DNA of 64,000 bases from Orlajensenia flava (GCF_004801905.1 NZ_SSSN01000012.1:31438-95437), one strand, 5' to 3'; counted from the first letter of the stretch, positions 28,120-38,580 are shown. Notes: generated by a model not told the origin, from the sequence alone. Numbers and translations are program-made.

Positions 28120-29652
28120 ATGAATGAAACCGAGACCGCCACGCCCAGCGACGACGTCGTCGCCCGCGTCCTGGCCAGCGCCGACTCGCGCGCCGGCTAC
28201 ACCATCTTCGGCGGCTCCGCGCAGGCACTCCAGACCGACCCGGCCAGCGGGATCGGACTCGGCGACGACGCGGATGGCGAACAGTTCGATCGCGAGGATC
28301 GCGCTGCTCTCCGCCGCGTCTCCGGACTGTCGACCGAACTCGAGGACGTCACCGAGGTCGAGTACCGCCAGTTGCGTCTGGAGAACGTCGTGCTCATCGG
28401 CGTCTACCCCCAGGGTGCCCAGACGGATGCGGAGAACTCCCTCCGCGAACTCGCCGCACTCGCCGAGACCGCCGGCGCCACCGTGCTCGACGGACTGCTG
28501 CAGCGCCGACCCCATCCCGATGCCTCGACCTACCTCGGCAAAGGCAAGGCGCAGGAGCTCGCTCTCGTGGTGGCCTCGCTCGGCGCGGACACCGTGATCG
28601 CCGACACCGAGCTCGCCCCCAGTCAGCGTCGCGCGCTCGAGGACGTCGTCAAGGTCAAGGTGATCGACCGCACGGCTGTCATCCTCGACATCTTCAGCCA
28701 GCATGCCAAGAGCCGGGAGGGCAAGGCGCAGGTCGAGCTCGCGCAGCTCGAGTACCTGCTTCCCCGCCTGCGCGGCTGGGGTGAGTCGATGAGCCGCCAA
28801 GCCGGTGGCCAGGTCGGTGGTGCCGGAGCCGGTATGGGCTCGCGTGGCCCGGGTGAGACCAAGATCGAGCTCGATCGTCGTCGCATCCACACCCGCATGG
28901 CGAAGCTGCGCAAGCAGATCGTGGCCATGAAGCCCGCTCGCGAGGCCAAGCGGGCCAACCGCAAGCGCAACGCCGTGCCATCCGTCGCCATCGCCGGTTA
29001 CACCAACGCAGGCAAGTCGAGCCTGCTCAACCGGCTGACGAAGGCCGGCGTGCTGGTCGAGAACGCGCTGTTCGCCACGCTCGACGCCACCGTGCGCAAG
29101 AACGTCACGCCCGACGGTCGGGTGTACACCATCGCAGACACCGTCGGGTTCGTGCGCAACCTGCCGCACCAGCTGGTCGAGGCCTTCCGCTCCACCCTCG
29201 AGGAGGTCGCCGATTCCGACCTCATCGTCCACGTCGTCGACGCCTCCCACCCCGACCCCGCCGGCCAGATCCAGACCGTGCGCGACGTGATCGGCGAGGT
29301 CGACGCCCGACACGTCCCCGAACTCGTCGTGTTCAACAAGGCGGACCTGGTGACGGATGACGACCGCCTCGTCCTCCGCGGGCTCGAGCCGAACGGGGTG
29401 TTCGTCTCCGCGCGCACCGGCGAGGGCATCCCCGCGCTGCTGGAGGCGATCGCCGCCCGGTTGCCCGACCCGAGCGTCGAGGTCGACGTGCTGGTGCCGT
29501 ACACGCGCGGCGACCTGGTGTCGGCGCTTCACGAGCGCGGACGGGTCATCACGGCAGAGCACGAGGCGGATGGCACGCGCATCCGTGCCCTCGTGACCCC
29601 CGAGTTCGCCGGATCGCTGACCGCGTACTCGGCGGTGGCCGCAGCTCGATAG
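28120..29652 (+). CDS. hflX: Ribosome-associated GTPase HflX
   Basis: A 510-aa GTPase that splits stalled or hibernating ribosomes. The N-terminal HflX domain contains RRPHPDASTYLGKGKAQEL and DRTAVILDIFSQHAKSREGK, followed by the coiled-coil linker with GAGMGSRGPGETKIELDRRR. The G domain has G1 AGYTNAGKSS, G3 ADTVGF, and G4 FNKADL. An actinobacterial N-terminal extension of about 60 residues is present. ATG 28120 lies seven bases after TATCGT (28107-28112) with no ribosome site, so it looks leaderless. Confidence 0.96.
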   Translation: MNETETATPSDDVVARVLASADSRAGYTIFGGSAQALQTDPASGIGLGDDADGEQFDREDRAALRRVSGLSTELEDVTEVEYRQLRLENVVLIGVYPQGAQTDAENSLRELAALAETAGATVLDGLLQRRPHPDASTYLGKGKAQELALVVASLGADTVIADTELAPSQRRALEDVVKVKVIDRTAVILDIFSQHAKSREGKAQVELAQLEYLLPRLRGWGESMSRQAGGQVGGAGAGMGSRGPGETKIELDRRRIHTRMAKLRKQIVAMKPAREAKRANRKRNAVPSVAIAGYTNAGKSSLLNRLTKAGVLVENALFATLDATVRKNVTPDGRVYTIADTVGFVRNLPHQLVEAFRSTLEEVADSDLIVHVVDASHPDPAGQIQTVRDVIGEVDARHVPELVVFNKADLVTDDDRLVLRGLEPNGVFVSARTGEGIPALLEAIAARLPDPSVEVDVLVPYTRGDLVSALHERGRVITAEHEADGTRIRALVTPEFAGSLTAYSAVAAAR

Positions 29653-29700
29653 GGCCGCGTCAAACGGCGTCACACGGTTCCGCGGTCGGGGGATCGCGGT

Positions 29701-29813
29701 TAGGCTCGAAATCGTCGGCACCTCCGTGCCGTCAGGAGCGACAGCTGAGCCCGGCACCCGCCCACGACATCGTCCTCGGCCGAGCCGAGGGATCATCGAC
29801 GCGTGAGGCAGCC
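29701..29813 (+). promoter_or_regulatory. metF promoter and structured leader
   Basis: TAGGCT (29701-29706) is a likely -10. From a start near 29713 a leader of about 100 nt precedes metF. It begins with hairpin CGGCAC-ctcc-GTGCCG (29716-29731) and continues with a GC-rich stretch ending in the ribosome site GAGGCAG. I could not match it to SAM, SAH or cobalamin riboswitch consensus. The rest of the 161-bp gap after hflX shows nothing else. Confidence 0.5.
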
Positions 29814-30767
29814 ATGGAATCGGACACCGCACCCCGACGCGTGCCCGTGTCGTTCGAGCTCTACCCGCCCCGTTCGGATGCGGCAGCCATCGCGCTGGGT
29901 CGGTCGATCGACCGACTCGCCGACGCCGATCCGTCGTTCATATCGGTCACGTTCGGCGCCGGGGGGTCCACGCGCGATCGATCTCTCACGGTCCTCAGCT
30001 ACATCCTCGAGAACACCCGTGTCGAGCCGATGGCCCACCTCACCTGCATCGGTTCATCCGCCGAGGAGGCCAACCAGCTGGTGCGACGGTTCCTCGACGC
30101 CGGCATCACGAGCTTCCTCGCCCTCCGGGGGGACCCGCCGACCGACGGCAGCGCCGACGTCGGCGACCTCCGCAGCGCCGCCGAGCTCGTCCAGCTCATC
30201 CACCGCGTGCAGCAGGAGCGCGAGCCGTTCACGGAGCAGCCGATGCCCGGCCAGCCCCGCGCCAGTCGGCTGCGCGCTCGGCCACGGCCCGAGCGCGTCG
30301 CCGTCGCCGCCTTCCCGAGCGGGCACCCCGACTCGCGGGGCCCGCAGCAGGAGGTCGACGCACTGTTGGCCAAACAGGTCGCCGGCGCGAACCTCGCCAT
30401 CACGCAGTTGTTCTACCGGGCCGATGACTACCTGGACTTCGTCGAGCGTGCCCGTGCCGGTGGCGTGACCATCGACATCCTGCCGGGCATCATGCCGGCG
30501 ACGAGCGCCGCGCGCCTGCGCCGCATCGCCGAACTCACCGGCGAGAAGTCGCCCGACGACCTGCTGATCCCGCTCGAGATCGAGCCGACGGATGAGGGCC
30601 GGGCAGAGATCGCCACCGAGTTCTTCGCCTCCCTCGCCGCCGACGTCATCGCCGCAGGAGCCCCCGGCCTGCACCTGTATACCCTCAACAAGCACGAGGC
30701 GGTGCTCGCGGTGATCGACCGACTGGGCCTCCGTGCCATTCCCGCCACCAGCCAGGAGAATGCATGA
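29814..30767 (+). CDS. metF: Methylenetetrahydrofolate reductase
   Basis: A 317-aa flavoenzyme that reduces 5,10-methylene-THF to 5-methyl-THF, the methyl donor for MetE. TIM-barrel motifs are [24 protein letters not shown] (the Glu and Thr regions), [18 protein letters not shown] and [16 protein letters not shown]. The region [20 protein letters not shown] is a more variable, Arg/Pro-rich insertion. ATG 29814 has a weak ribosome site (GAGGCAG). It overlaps metE by four bases (ATGA), so the two are made together. Confidence 0.95.
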   Translation: MESDTAPRRVPVSFELYPPRSDAAAIALGRSIDRLADADPSFISVTFGAGGSTRDRSLTVLSYILENTRVEPMAHLTCIGSSAEEANQLVRRFLDAGITSFLALRGDPPTDGSADVGDLRSAAELVQLIHRVQQEREPFTEQPMPGQPRASRLRARPRPERVAVAAFPSGHPDSRGPQQEVDALLAKQVAGANLAITQLFYRADDYLDFVERARAGGVTIDILPGIMPATSAARLRRIAELTGEKSPDDLLIPLEIEPTDEGRAEIATEFFASLAADVIAAGAPGLHLYTLNKHEAVLAVIDRLGLRAIPATSQENA

Positions 30768-33100
30768 GCACGCCGTCCTTCCCGACCGGGACCATCCTGG
30801 GTTACCCGCGCATCGGCCGTCGCCGCGAACTCAAGCGGGCGGTGGAGTCGTTCTGGGCGGGCCGCAGTTCCGTGGCAGAACTCGAGGAGGCGGCGTCAGC
30901 TCTGCGGGCAGCCACGCGGGAACGGCTCGCGGACCTCGGACTGGGGCGGACGGACTCCGCCATCCCCGAGACGTTCTCGTACTACGACCAGGTGCTCGAT
31001 GCGGCGGTCGCGGTGGGCGCCATTCCCGACCGCTTCTCCGATCTCGTCGACGCTGACGGAGAGCTCGACCTCGCCGGGTACTTCACGATCGCCCGCGGAG
31101 AGGGTGATCGGGCACCGCTCGAGATGACCAAGTGGTTCGACTCCAACTACCACTACCTCGTCCCCGAGATCGCGCCGGACACCGTGTTCCAGCCGAGCGC
31201 CGACCGTCTCGTCCGCGCCGTCGAGGAGGCCGCGGATGCCGGCTTCACGACGCGCCCGGTGCTCGTCGGCCCGGTGACCCTGCTCCTGCTGAGCAAGCCG
31301 TCCAGCTCCGCGCCCGCCGGCTTCCGGCCGATCGACCGGCTCGCCGACCTGCTGCCCGTGTACGTCGAGCTGCTGCGTCGACTCCACGCAGCGGGGGCGG
31401 AGTGGGTGCAACTCGACGAGCCGGCGCTCGTCAACCAATCCATCGAGGTGGATCGCTCCGACCAGCTCACCGCGCTGCGCCAGGCCTACGACGTCCTGGG
31501 AGCCGCCTCCCCGCGGCCGGCGATCTTCGTCGCCGCGCCCTACGGCAGCCTCGGCGACGCCCTGGACGTGCTCGCGGCGACCCCTGTCGAGGCGATCGGC
31601 CTGGACCTCGTGCGCGGATCCGTCCCGACGGACCTGGCCGAGGCCACGCGAGCAAGGCTCGCGCAGAAGACCCTCGTCGGCGGAGTGATCGACGGCCACA
31701 ACGTCTGGCGCGGTGATCTCGCCGGCGCCCTCGATGCCGTGCTGTCGCTCGCGGAGCTGTCGTCATCCGTCGCCGTGTCGACGTCCACGTCTCTGCAGCA
31801 CGTCCCCCACACGACGGAAGACGAGACAGGGCTCGGCGACCGCCTCGACTGGCTGGCCTTCGCCGACGAGAAGGTGCAGCAGGTCGGCGTCCTCGCCCGC
31901 GGCCTCCGGGAGGGTCGTGCGGCGGTGGGAGCGGAGCTCGACGCCGCATCCGCCGCGCTGGATCGGCGCCGGGTCGCGCCGGGCGTGCGCGACGGCGCGG
32001 TCCGATCCCGCCTGCAGGGCCTGTCCGGTGGCGACTTCTCGCGGATGCCGTACGCCGATCGCGCCCCCGTTCAGGACGCGGAGCTCGAGCTTCCGGCCTT
32101 GCCGACGACCACCATCGGCTCCTTTCCCCAGACCGCTGAGATCAGGCGGGCCCGGGCGGCGTTCGCCCGCGGGGAGGCGGAGGAGTCCCATTACGTATCG
32201 GAGATGCGCGCCGAGATCCGCCGGGTGATCGACCTGCAGGAGCAGCTCGGGCTGGACGTGCTCGTGCACGGAGAGCCCGAGCGCAACGACATGGTCCAGT
32301 ACTTCGCCGAGAGGCTGGCCGGGTTCGACGTCACGGAGAACGGCTGGGTGCAGTCGTACGGTTCCCGCTGCACGCGGCCGTCCATCCTCTGGGGTGATGT
32401 GTCGCGTCCCGCGCCGATGACGGTGGAGTGGTCTCGGTACGCGCAGAGCCTCACCGAGAAGCCCGTGAAGGGCATGCTCACGGGGCCGGTCACGATTCTC
32501 GCGTGGTCGTTCGTCCGCGACGACCAACCGCTGGCCGAGACCGCTCGGCAGGTGGCGCTCGCCCTACGGGACGAGATCGGCGACCTGGAGGCCGCCGGCA
32601 TCCGCGTCATCCAGGTCGATGAGCCCGCGCTCCGCGAGCTGCTGCCGCTCGAGCGCGACGCTCAATCCGACTACCTGGACTGGTCGGTCGGCGCGTTCCG
32701 GCTCGCCACAGGGGGTGCGGCGTCGGCCACGCAGATCCACACCCACCTGTGCTACTCCGAGTTCGGCGTGATCCTCGACGCTGTCCGCGCGCTCGACGCC
32801 GACGTCACCTCGATCGAGGCGGCGCGGAGTCGGATGGACGTCGTGGACGACATCGCGTCGAGTGGGTTCGACCACGGAATCGGGCCGGGCGTCTACGACA
32901 TCCACTCCCCTCGCGTTCCGAGCGTCGACGAGGTCGTCGAGCTCATCGAGAGGGCGAGTGCGGTGGTGCCGGAGCGTGCGCTGTGGATCAACCCCGACTG
33001 CGGGCTCAAGACGCGCGGCTACGACGAGACGATCGCGTCGCTGCGCAACATCATCGAGGCGACCCGCGCGGTGCGCGACCGTGCGGGCGTTCCCTCCTGA
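30764..33100 (+). CDS. metE: Cobalamin-independent methionine synthase
   Basis: A 778-aa enzyme that transfers the methyl group of 5-methyl-THF polyglutamate to homocysteine. The N-terminal half starts [18 protein letters not shown]. The C-terminal catalytic half contains [36 protein letters not shown], the zinc ligands in [11 protein letters not shown] (His and Cys) and the last Cys in [11 protein letters not shown]. All residues expected for zinc binding are present. Its position directly behind metF gives a dedicated methyl-supply operon. Confidence 0.97.
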   Translation: MSTPSFPTGTILGYPRIGRRRELKRAVESFWAGRSSVAELEEAASALRAATRERLADLGLGRTDSAIPETFSYYDQVLDAAVAVGAIPDRFSDLVDADGELDLAGYFTIARGEGDRAPLEMTKWFDSNYHYLVPEIAPDTVFQPSADRLVRAVEEAADAGFTTRPVLVGPVTLLLLSKPSSSAPAGFRPIDRLADLLPVYVELLRRLHAAGAEWVQLDEPALVNQSIEVDRSDQLTALRQAYDVLGAASPRPAIFVAAPYGSLGDALDVLAATPVEAIGLDLVRGSVPTDLAEATRARLAQKTLVGGVIDGHNVWRGDLAGALDAVLSLAELSSSVAVSTSTSLQHVPHTTEDETGLGDRLDWLAFADEKVQQVGVLARGLREGRAAVGAELDAASAALDRRRVAPGVRDGAVRSRLQGLSGGDFSRMPYADRAPVQDAELELPALPTTTIGSFPQTAEIRRARAAFARGEAEESHYVSEMRAEIRRVIDLQEQLGLDVLVHGEPERNDMVQYFAERLAGFDVTENGWVQSYGSRCTRPSILWGDVSRPAPMTVEWSRYAQSLTEKPVKGMLTGPVTILAWSFVRDDQPLAETARQVALALRDEIGDLEAAGIRVIQVDEPALRELLPLERDAQSDYLDWSVGAFRLATGGAASATQIHTHLCYSEFGVILDAVRALDADVTSIEAARSRMDVVDDIASSGFDHGIGPGVYDIHSPRVPSVDEVVELIERASAVVPERALWINPDCGLKTRGYDETIASLRNIIEATRAVRDRAGVPS

Positions 33101-33111
33101 TCTCCGAGCCG

Positions 33112-33171
33112 TCGAGAACGCAGAAAATGCGGGTTGGTAGAACCGGACACCCGCAGTTCCTGCGTTCTCGA
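33112..33171. repeat. Split-stem intergenic inverted repeat between metE and lexA
   Basis: TCGAGAACGCAG-AAAA-TGCGGGT (33112-33134) and ACCCGCA-GTTC-CTGCGTTCTCGA (33149-33171) pair over 12 + 7 positions with a 4x4 internal loop and a 14-base apical loop. It lies between converging metE and lexA and may terminate both. The geometry matches the repeats at 27406 and 40023. Confidence 0.75.
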
Positions 33172-33176
33172 GACGC

Positions 33177-33887
33177 TCAGACGGATCGGAGCACCGCGAC
33201 GACCTTGCCGAGCACCTCGGCGAAGTCGCCCAGGATCGGTTCGAAGGCCGAGTTGCGGGGGAGTAGCCAGGTGTGACCGTCGCGCTGGCGGAACACCTTG
33301 ACGGTTGCCTCGTTGTCGAGCATCGCGGCGACGATCTCGCCGTTCTCGGCCGTATTCTGCTGGCGCACGACGACCCAGTCGCCGTCCGTGATGGCCGCAT
33401 CGATCATGGAATCTCCGACGACCTTCAGGATGAACAGCTCGCCCTTGCCCACGAGTTGGCGAGGGAGTGGGAAGATCTCCTCGATCTGCTGCTCGGCCGT
33501 GATGGGGATGCCCGCGGCGATGCGACCGACCATCGGCACCATCGCGGCGTCTCCCATCGAGATACCGGTGGTGTAGCCGTCTTCGCCTGCGCTGTCCGCC
33601 GTCTCGGTGGATGGCACCTCGATGAGCACCTCGAGGGCACGCGGCCGATTGGGGTCGCGTCGGAGATACCCCGACAGCTCCAGCTGACCCAACTGGTGGG
33701 TGACGCTCGAGAGGGAGGCCAGTCCGACGGCATCGCCGATCTCGCGCATGCTCGGCGGATAACCGCGCTGGCTCACCGATCGCTGGATGAACTCGAGGAT
33801 GGCGCGCTGTTTGACGCTCAGGCTCTTGCGTCGTCGCGTCCCCGGCTTGGCTCCGTCGCTGCCGGCGTTGTCGATGTCGGTCCCCAC
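33177..33887 (-). CDS. lexA: SOS repressor LexA
   Basis: A 236-aa DNA-binding repressor that self-cleaves when RecA is activated. The winged-helix N-domain is seen in [15 protein letters not shown] and [19 protein letters not shown]. The cleavage bond is Ala125-Gly126 (RIAAGIP), and the catalytic dyad is Ser160 (VGDSMID) and Lys197 (ATVKVFR). GTG 33887 is supported by GGAAGG eight bases upstream. Longer in-frame starts would add proline- and arginine-rich sequence that reads through the promoter region. Its promoter carries an SOS box, so it is autoregulated. Diverges from the LysM gene. Confidence 0.96.
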   Translation of the reverse strand: MGTDIDNAGSDGAKPGTRRRKSLSVKQRAILEFIQRSVSQRGYPPSMREIGDAVGLASLSSVTHQLGQLELSGYLRRDPNRPRALEVLIEVPSTETADSAGEDGYTTGISMGDAAMVPMVGRIAAGIPITAEQQIEEIFPLPRQLVGKGELFILKVVGDSMIDAAITDGDWVVVRQQNTAENGEIVAAMLDNEATVKVFRQRDGHTWLLPRNSAFEPILGDFAEVLGKVVAVLRSV

Positions 33888-33971
33888 TGATCGCACCTTC
33901 CTCGTCGTGCTCAGCAGAGCCGAACCGAACGATGTCGGTGGGTGCTGATTACCTGTCTCCAGACACTCGAA

Positions 33972-34012
33972 ACTGTATCCGGGTGGCTGGACAACGACAA
34001 ACATTCGTTCGA
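33972..34012 (-). promoter_or_regulatory. lexA promoter with LexA operator over the -35
   Basis: On the minus strand TTGTCG (34000-33995) and TACAGT (33977-33972) are 17 bp apart. The SOS box TCGAAC-gaat-GTTTGT (34012-33997) matches TCGAAC-N4-GTTCGA at 10 of 12 positions and overlaps the -35 element. LexA binding would shut off its own gene. Confidence 0.75.
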
Positions 34013-34053
34013 GTGTGTCGCGGATCGGTTCGCGAATTCTACGAACGCAGGTG

Positions 34054-34085
34054 TTGATTGTTTGAATAATCGAAGATATATTCGG
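34054..34085 (+). promoter_or_regulatory. Promoter of LysM gene with a second LexA-like box over the -10
   Basis: TTGATT (34054-34059) and TATATT (34077-34082) have an ideal 17-bp spacer. TCGAAG-atat-ATTCGG (34070-34085) resembles a degenerate SOS box and covers the -10. Together with the box at 33997 it suggests SOS control of the LysM gene. Confidence 0.65.
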
Positions 34086-34149
34086 AACACAGCTTCGCAT
34101 CCGGCTCTCCCGGCCGAGAGCCGGATGCGAGAACCTCCAGGAGGACGCC

Positions 34150-34506
34150 TTGAGCACCATCGCCTTCAGCACCTCGAGCCGCACAGCTTTCCCCTCGCCG
34201 CGCACGCGCATGCACTTGACCCGGCGTGGACGTGTCGTCTTCACGGCCCTGGCCGCCGGTCCCCTCGTGGCTGGAGCGCTCGTGTTCGGCCTCAACGCGG
34301 GAGGCGCCGCCGCTGGCTCCAGCGGTGCGGGCTCCACGTTCGACTACGTCACCGTCCAGTCGGGCGAGTCGCTCTGGCAACTCGCGGAGACGATCGCCCC
34401 CAATGCCGACCCCCGCGACGTCATCGCCGACATCGTCTCGCTCAACCAGCTCGGTTCGACCGACATCGAGCCGGGCCAGCGTCTCGCAATCCCCGCGAAG
34501 TACTGA
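34150..34506 (+). CDS. LysM peptidoglycan-binding membrane protein, SOS division-suppressor candidate
   Basis: A 118-aa protein with one TM helix (about residues 28-48, [20 protein letters not shown]) and a C-terminal LysM domain ([18 protein letters not shown] through PGQRLAIP). It has the size, topology and lexA-divergent position of the SOS-induced division regulators Rv2719c/ChiZ (mycobacteria), DivS (Corynebacterium) and YneA (Bacillus). The start is TTG 34150, behind a very good ribosome site (AGGAGG, seven bases). An internal ATG at 34210 would shorten the cytoplasmic tail. The function is inferred from context; LysM and the TM are directly visible. Confidence 0.85.
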   Translation: MSTIAFSTSSRTAFPSPRTRMHLTRRGRVVFTALAAGPLVAGALVFGLNAGGAAAGSSGAGSTFDYVTVQSGESLWQLAETIAPNADPRDVIADIVSLNQLGSTDIEPGQRLAIPAKY

Positions 34507-34519
34507 GCGGCGACCGACG

Positions 34520-34538
34520 CCCGGCCACGGCGGCCGGG
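34520..34538 (+). terminator. Hairpin after LysM gene
   Basis: CCCGGCC-acggc-GGCCGGG, a perfect seven-pair GC stem 13 nt after the LysM stop and before the leaderless hisC promoter. No T-run. Confidence 0.55.
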
Positions 34539-34604
34539 TCGCGGCCCCGGTGACGCGAGTCGCAGCCCCCGTAACAGCGGATCGGCGCCGGTACCATGGG
34601 CTGA

Positions 34605-35711
34605 GTGACGAGTCTCGACGACCTTCCCCTGCGCGATGACCTCCGCGGACGCACGCCGTACGGCGCCCCGCAGAAGTCCGTGCCCGTCGCCCTCAACGTC
34701 AACGAGAACACGCATCCCATCCCCGAAGACGTGGCCATCGACATCGTCGGCCGCATCGCTCGGGCGATCCCGGGGGTGAACCGTTACCCCGATCGCGAGT
34801 TCACCGGTCTGCGGAACGCCCTCGCCGACTACCTCGGGCACGGCATCACGAGCGATCAGATCTGGGCGGCCAACGGGTCCAACGAGGTCCTGCAGCACGT
34901 GTTGCAGGCGTTCGGAGGACCCGGCCGCGCACTGCTGGGCTTCGCACCCACCTACTCGATGTATCCGCTGCTCGCAGCCGGCACCGGCACCGGCTGGATC
35001 GCCGCCGACCGCGATGCCGACTTCGAGATCACCCCCTCGACGGCCGCCGCGGCCATCCGGGAGCACGATCCCGACATCGTCTTCCTGTGTTCGCCCAACA
35101 ACCCGACGGGTACACCGCTGTCACTCGATACCATCTCCGCCGCCTACGACGCCGCATCCGGGGTCGTGGTGGTGGACGAGGCGTACGCCGAGTTCGCCCC
35201 GGCCGGCACCCCGAGCGCACTGACCCTGCTCGAGGGGCGCCCACGGCTACTGGTCTCCCGCACGATGAGCAAGGCCTTCGCCTTCGCCGGTGTGCGCCTG
35301 GGTTACCTCGCCGCCGACCCGGCGGTCACGGATGCGCTGCGCCTCGTGCGGCTTCCGTACCACCTCTCCGCACTCACGCAGGCCGCCGCTGAGGGTGCCC
35401 TCGCCCACAGCGCCGAGATGCTCGCCATGGTCGACGAGATCCGCATCCAACGCGATCGCATCGTGGCCGAACTCACCACGCTTGGCTACGAGGCCTATCG
35501 CAGCTCCGCCAACTTCGTGCTGTTCGGCGGGGTCGACGATCCAGGGGCGGTCTTCGAGGAACTCCTGGGCCAGGGCATCCTGATCCGCGATGTCGGCATT
35601 CCGCATACGCTCCGTGTCACGGCGGGAACCGAAGCCGAGACCAGCGCGTTCCTGGCGGCCATCGCCGTGCTCGCTCCCGTCGCGCGGCCCGCCTCTAGGA
35701 TCGACGCATGA
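34605..35711 (+). CDS. hisC: Histidinol-phosphate aminotransferase
   Basis: A 368-aa PLP aminotransferase that converts imidazole acetol phosphate to histidinol phosphate. It shows [45 protein letters not shown] and the PLP lysine in [20 protein letters not shown] 34605 has no ribosome site but lies exactly seven bases after TACCAT (34592-34597), so transcription and translation probably start together. First gene of hisC-hisB-hisH-priA-sseB; the hisC stop overlaps the hisB start (ATGA). hisG, hisD, hisF and hisI are not in the window. Confidence 0.95.
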   Translation: MTSLDDLPLRDDLRGRTPYGAPQKSVPVALNVNENTHPIPEDVAIDIVGRIARAIPGVNRYPDREFTGLRNALADYLGHGITSDQIWAANGSNEVLQHVLQAFGGPGRALLGFAPTYSMYPLLAAGTGTGWIAADRDADFEITPSTAAAAIREHDPDIVFLCSPNNPTGTPLSLDTISAAYDAASGVVVVDEAYAEFAPAGTPSALTLLEGRPRLLVSRTMSKAFAFAGVRLGYLAADPAVTDALRLVRLPYHLSALTQAAAEGALAHSAEMLAMVDEIRIQRDRIVAELTTLGYEAYRSSANFVLFGGVDDPGAVFEELLGQGILIRDVGIPHTLRVTAGTEAETSAFLAAIAVLAPVARPASRIDA

Positions 35712-36319
35712 GCGAGAGAGCACCTCGTACCGCCCGCATCGAGCGAGCCACGAGCGAGTCGAGCATCGACCTGAGCGTCGACCTCGACGGGACCGGCCGC
35801 AGCGATATCGAGACGACGGTGCCGTTCTTCGACCACATGCTCACCGCGTTCGCCAAGCACTCCATCACGGACATCACCGTCCGCGCGAGCGGCGACACCC
35901 ACATCGACGTGCACCACACCGTGGAGGACACCGGCATCGCGCTGGGACAGGCGATCAGGCAGGCGCTCGGCGACAAGCGCGGCATCGCCCGCTACGGTGA
36001 CGCCCTCGTACCGCTCGACGAGGCGCTCGCGCAGGCCGTCGTCGACATCTCCGGCCGTCCTTACCTCGTCCACGAGGGTGAGCCGGCCGGTTTCGAGTAC
36101 CACCTCATCGGCGGCCACTTCACGGGCTCGATGGTGCGGCACTTCTTCGAGGCCATCACCTTCGCGGCCGGTCTCACCGTGCACGTCACCCTTGTGCGCG
36201 GCCGTGACCCGCACCACATCGCCGAGGCGGAGTTCAAGGCGTTCGCCCGCGCCTTCCGCGCGGCCAAGGCGCTCGATCCGCTGATCGTCGGCGTCCCGTC
36301 GACCAAGGGCTCCCTGTGA
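35708..36319 (+). CDS. hisB: Imidazoleglycerol-phosphate dehydratase
   Basis: A 203-aa manganese enzyme that makes imidazole acetol phosphate, the substrate for HisC. Metal-binding repeats are plain: [44 protein letters not shown] and [16 protein letters not shown]. Monofunctional, without the phosphatase domain of the enterobacterial enzyme, as usual in actinobacteria. It overlaps both neighbours by four bases. Confidence 0.97.
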   Translation: MSERAPRTARIERATSESSIDLSVDLDGTGRSDIETTVPFFDHMLTAFAKHSITDITVRASGDTHIDVHHTVEDTGIALGQAIRQALGDKRGIARYGDALVPLDEALAQAVVDISGRPYLVHEGEPAGFEYHLIGGHFTGSMVRHFFEAITFAAGLTVHVTLVRGRDPHHIAEAEFKAFARAFRAAKALDPLIVGVPSTKGSL

Positions 36320-36951
36320 GCGCTCCACGCGTCGTCGTCCTCGACTACGGGTCGGGCAACGTCCACTCGGCCACCAAGGCGCTCGAGAGGGCCGGGGCGG
36401 ATGTCCGTCTCACATCCGATCGTCGTGCCGCCCTCGACGCCGACGGACTCGTGGTGCCCGGCGTCGGTGCCTACGCCGCGGTGATGGGCGCCCTCCGGGC
36501 CGCGCGAGCCGACGAGATCATCGATCGGCGACTGGCCGGGGGTCGCAACGTCCTCGGCATCTGCGTCGGTCTGCAGGTGCTGTTCGAGCGCGGCGTGGAA
36601 GGCGGCGCCGACACCGAGGGCCTGGGCGAGTGGCCCGGATCGGTCACCCGCTTGGACGCCCCCGTGCTTCCCCACATCGGGTGGAACACGGTCGAGGCTC
36701 CCGAGGACTCTGTTCTGTTCGACGGCATCCGCGACGAACGGTTCTACTTCGTGCACTCGTACGCCGCGCAGGCGTGGGAGCTCGACGTGATGCCGCCGTT
36801 CCCGCAGCCGCGCATCACCTGGGCCGAGCACGGGTCGCGGTTCATCGCGGCTGCCGAGAACGGCCCGCTCGCGGCCACCCAGTTCCACCCCGAGAAGTCG
36901 GGGGACGCGGGCATCCGCCTGCTGCGCAATTGGATCGACTCCCTCGAGTGA
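36316..36951 (+). CDS. hisH: Imidazole glycerol phosphate synthase, glutaminase subunit
   Basis: A 211-aa class I glutamine amidotransferase that feeds ammonia to HisF. The triad is Cys in [11 protein letters not shown] and His-Glu in [12 protein letters not shown]. The start begins [13 protein letters not shown], typical of HisH. The start is GTG 36316, overlapping hisB by four bases. Its partner hisF must be elsewhere. Confidence 0.95.
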   Translation: MSAPRVVVLDYGSGNVHSATKALERAGADVRLTSDRRAALDADGLVVPGVGAYAAVMGALRAARADEIIDRRLAGGRNVLGICVGLQVLFERGVEGGADTEGLGEWPGSVTRLDAPVLPHIGWNTVEAPEDSVLFDGIRDERFYFVHSYAAQAWELDVMPPFPQPRITWAEHGSRFIAAAENGPLAATQFHPEKSGDAGIRLLRNWIDSLE

Positions 36952-37020
36952 GACTTCGGAATGCCGCACCCGGCGTCCGCCCCAGTACCGTGCGGCGCAG
37001 CCGCCCCGATCGAGGATGAG

Positions 37021-37767
37021 ATGAGCGATTTCAGCGAGAGTGCCGACCTGGTGCTGCTTCCGGCCGTCGATGTGGCCGACGGCAAGGCCGTCCGGCTGAC
37101 TCAGGGCGAGGCGGGAACCGAGACGAGCTACGGCGACCCCGTCGATGCGGCGGCGGACTGGGTGGAGCAGGGGGCGGAGTGGATCCACCTCGTGGACCTC
37201 GACGCCGCCTTCGGACGCGGCGACAACCGGGACGTGCTGCGGCGAGTCATGCGCCACGTCGACGGCGCTCACGTCGAGCTCTCGGGAGGCATCCGCGATG
37301 ACAAGTCGCTCGATGCCGCACTCGACCTCGGTGCCAAGCGGGTGAATCTCGGCACGGCGGCTCTGGAGAACCCGGAGTGGGCCGCGAGCGCCATCGCCCG
37401 GTACGGCGAGGCGATCGCCGTCGGCCTCGATGTGCGGGGCACGACGCTGGCCGCCCGCGGCTGGACGCGTGAGGGAGGTGACCTCTGGGAGGTCCTCGCG
37501 CGGCTGGAGGACGCCGGATGCGCGCGTTACGTGGTGACCGACGTCACCAAGGACGGAACCCTGCAGGGGCCGAACCTCGAGCTGCTCGAACGCGTGATGG
37601 AGCGCACCGAGCGCCCCGTCGTCGCATCCGGCGGCATCTCGAGCCTCGATGACATCGCCGCACTGCGCGACCTCGTTCCCCGCGGTCTTGAAGGAGCGAT
37701 CGTGGGCAAGGCCCTCTACGCCGGAGCCTTCACCCTTGCCGAGGCGCTGGATGTCGCATCCGCCTGA
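37021..37767 (+). CDS. priA: Bifunctional phosphoribosyl isomerase A (HisA/TrpF)
   Basis: A 248-aa (beta-alpha)8-barrel isomerase that converts ProFAR in histidine synthesis and, in actinobacteria lacking trpF, also PRA in tryptophan synthesis. It shows [21 protein letters not shown] with the catalytic Asp, [37 protein letters not shown] with the second Asp, and [13 protein letters not shown] 37021 is preceded by GAGGATGAG. An in-frame ATG at 36961 would add 20 non-conserved residues. Dual activity is inferred from lineage and the PriA-type [12 protein letters not shown]; it was not proven here. Confidence 0.92.
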   Translation: MSDFSESADLVLLPAVDVADGKAVRLTQGEAGTETSYGDPVDAAADWVEQGAEWIHLVDLDAAFGRGDNRDVLRRVMRHVDGAHVELSGGIRDDKSLDAALDLGAKRVNLGTAALENPEWAASAIARYGEAIAVGLDVRGTTLAARGWTREGGDLWEVLARLEDAGCARYVVTDVTKDGTLQGPNLELLERVMERTERPVVASGGISSLDDIAALRDLVPRGLEGAIVGKALYAGAFTLAEALDVASA

Positions 37768-38521
37768 GCCGCCGAGCGATTCAGCCGGCCAGCCGTGGGC
37801 CGGCCGGTCGTTCGACCGCAACGCCCACGTCGCCGACGATGGCTCGGCCCCGCCGCGCCTGCTCGAGGCGCTGCTGCGCTTCCGCGCACGCGAGCTCGGT
37901 GCCGCCGACGTCATCGACGCGGTACGCGACGCGCGCCTGCTGATCCCGCTGGTGGCGCGGCTCGGAGAATCGGGCGAGAACGCGCGCGGGCAGTTGGTCG
38001 ACAAGACGCAGGAGCTCGCCATCGTGACGGTCGCCGGACCGGACGGGCGCAGCGTGCTCCCGGTGTTCACCTCGGTCACCGCGATGGCGACCTGGAACGG
38101 CCTCGCGCGTCCCGTGCCGGCCGACGGGGTGCGTGTGGCTCTCGCGGCCGCGAGCGAGCAGACCGACCTCGTGGTCATCGACCCCACGTCGGCGACCGAG
38201 TTCGCCATCCGTCGGCCCGCGCTGTGGGCCGTCGCACAATCGCAGCCATGGAGACCGAGCTTCGAGTCGCCCGGCGTTCGTGCCGCGTTCGCGCGCTCCA
38301 TCGAGAGCGAGCTGGCGGTCATCGCGATCGAGCTGATCGACGGCGACCCCGACGCGCGGCTGGCCGGTCCCGAGCTCATCGTCGAGCTGGAACTGATCTC
38401 CGGCCTCGATCGCGGCGAGCTCGACGCGGTTCTCGCGCGACTCGCGCAGCGATGGGCGGCCGACGATGCCATCGCCACCGGCGTCGACTCCCTGAAGGTG
38501 CGCATCGTCGCATCCGTGTGA
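37751..38521 (+). CDS. SseB family protein
   Basis: A 256-aa soluble protein with the SseB N-terminal domain ([36 protein letters not shown] in outline; motifs [32 protein letters not shown]). The second half ([21 protein letters not shown]) matches the C-terminal alpha/beta part. SseB is named for enhanced serine sensitivity in E. coli; its biochemical role is unclear. ATG 37751 overlaps the end of priA by 17 nt. The gene commonly follows hisA/priA in actinobacteria, as here. Confidence 0.82.
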   Translation: MSHPPEPPSDSAGQPWAGRSFDRNAHVADDGSAPPRLLEALLRFRARELGAADVIDAVRDARLLIPLVARLGESGENARGQLVDKTQELAIVTVAGPDGRSVLPVFTSVTAMATWNGLARPVPADGVRVALAAASEQTDLVVIDPTSATEFAIRRPALWAVAQSQPWRPSFESPGVRAAFARSIESELAVIAIELIDGDPDARLAGPELIVELELISGLDRGELDAVLARLAQRWAADDAIATGVDSLKVRIVASV

Positions 38522-38580
38522 ACCCTGTTGCGTGCTCGAGAAGGTGGGAGCACGATGAGGCGGCAGGAAGGGAGACACCG

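Noticed and set aside
29713-29813. SAM, SAH or cobalamin riboswitch before metF
   Set aside because: None of the core conserved sequences could be found, so it is left as an unassigned leader.
36061-38553. 830-codon minus-strand frame across hisB-hisH-priA-sseB
   Set aside because: It spans several real genes on the other strand and has no motif.
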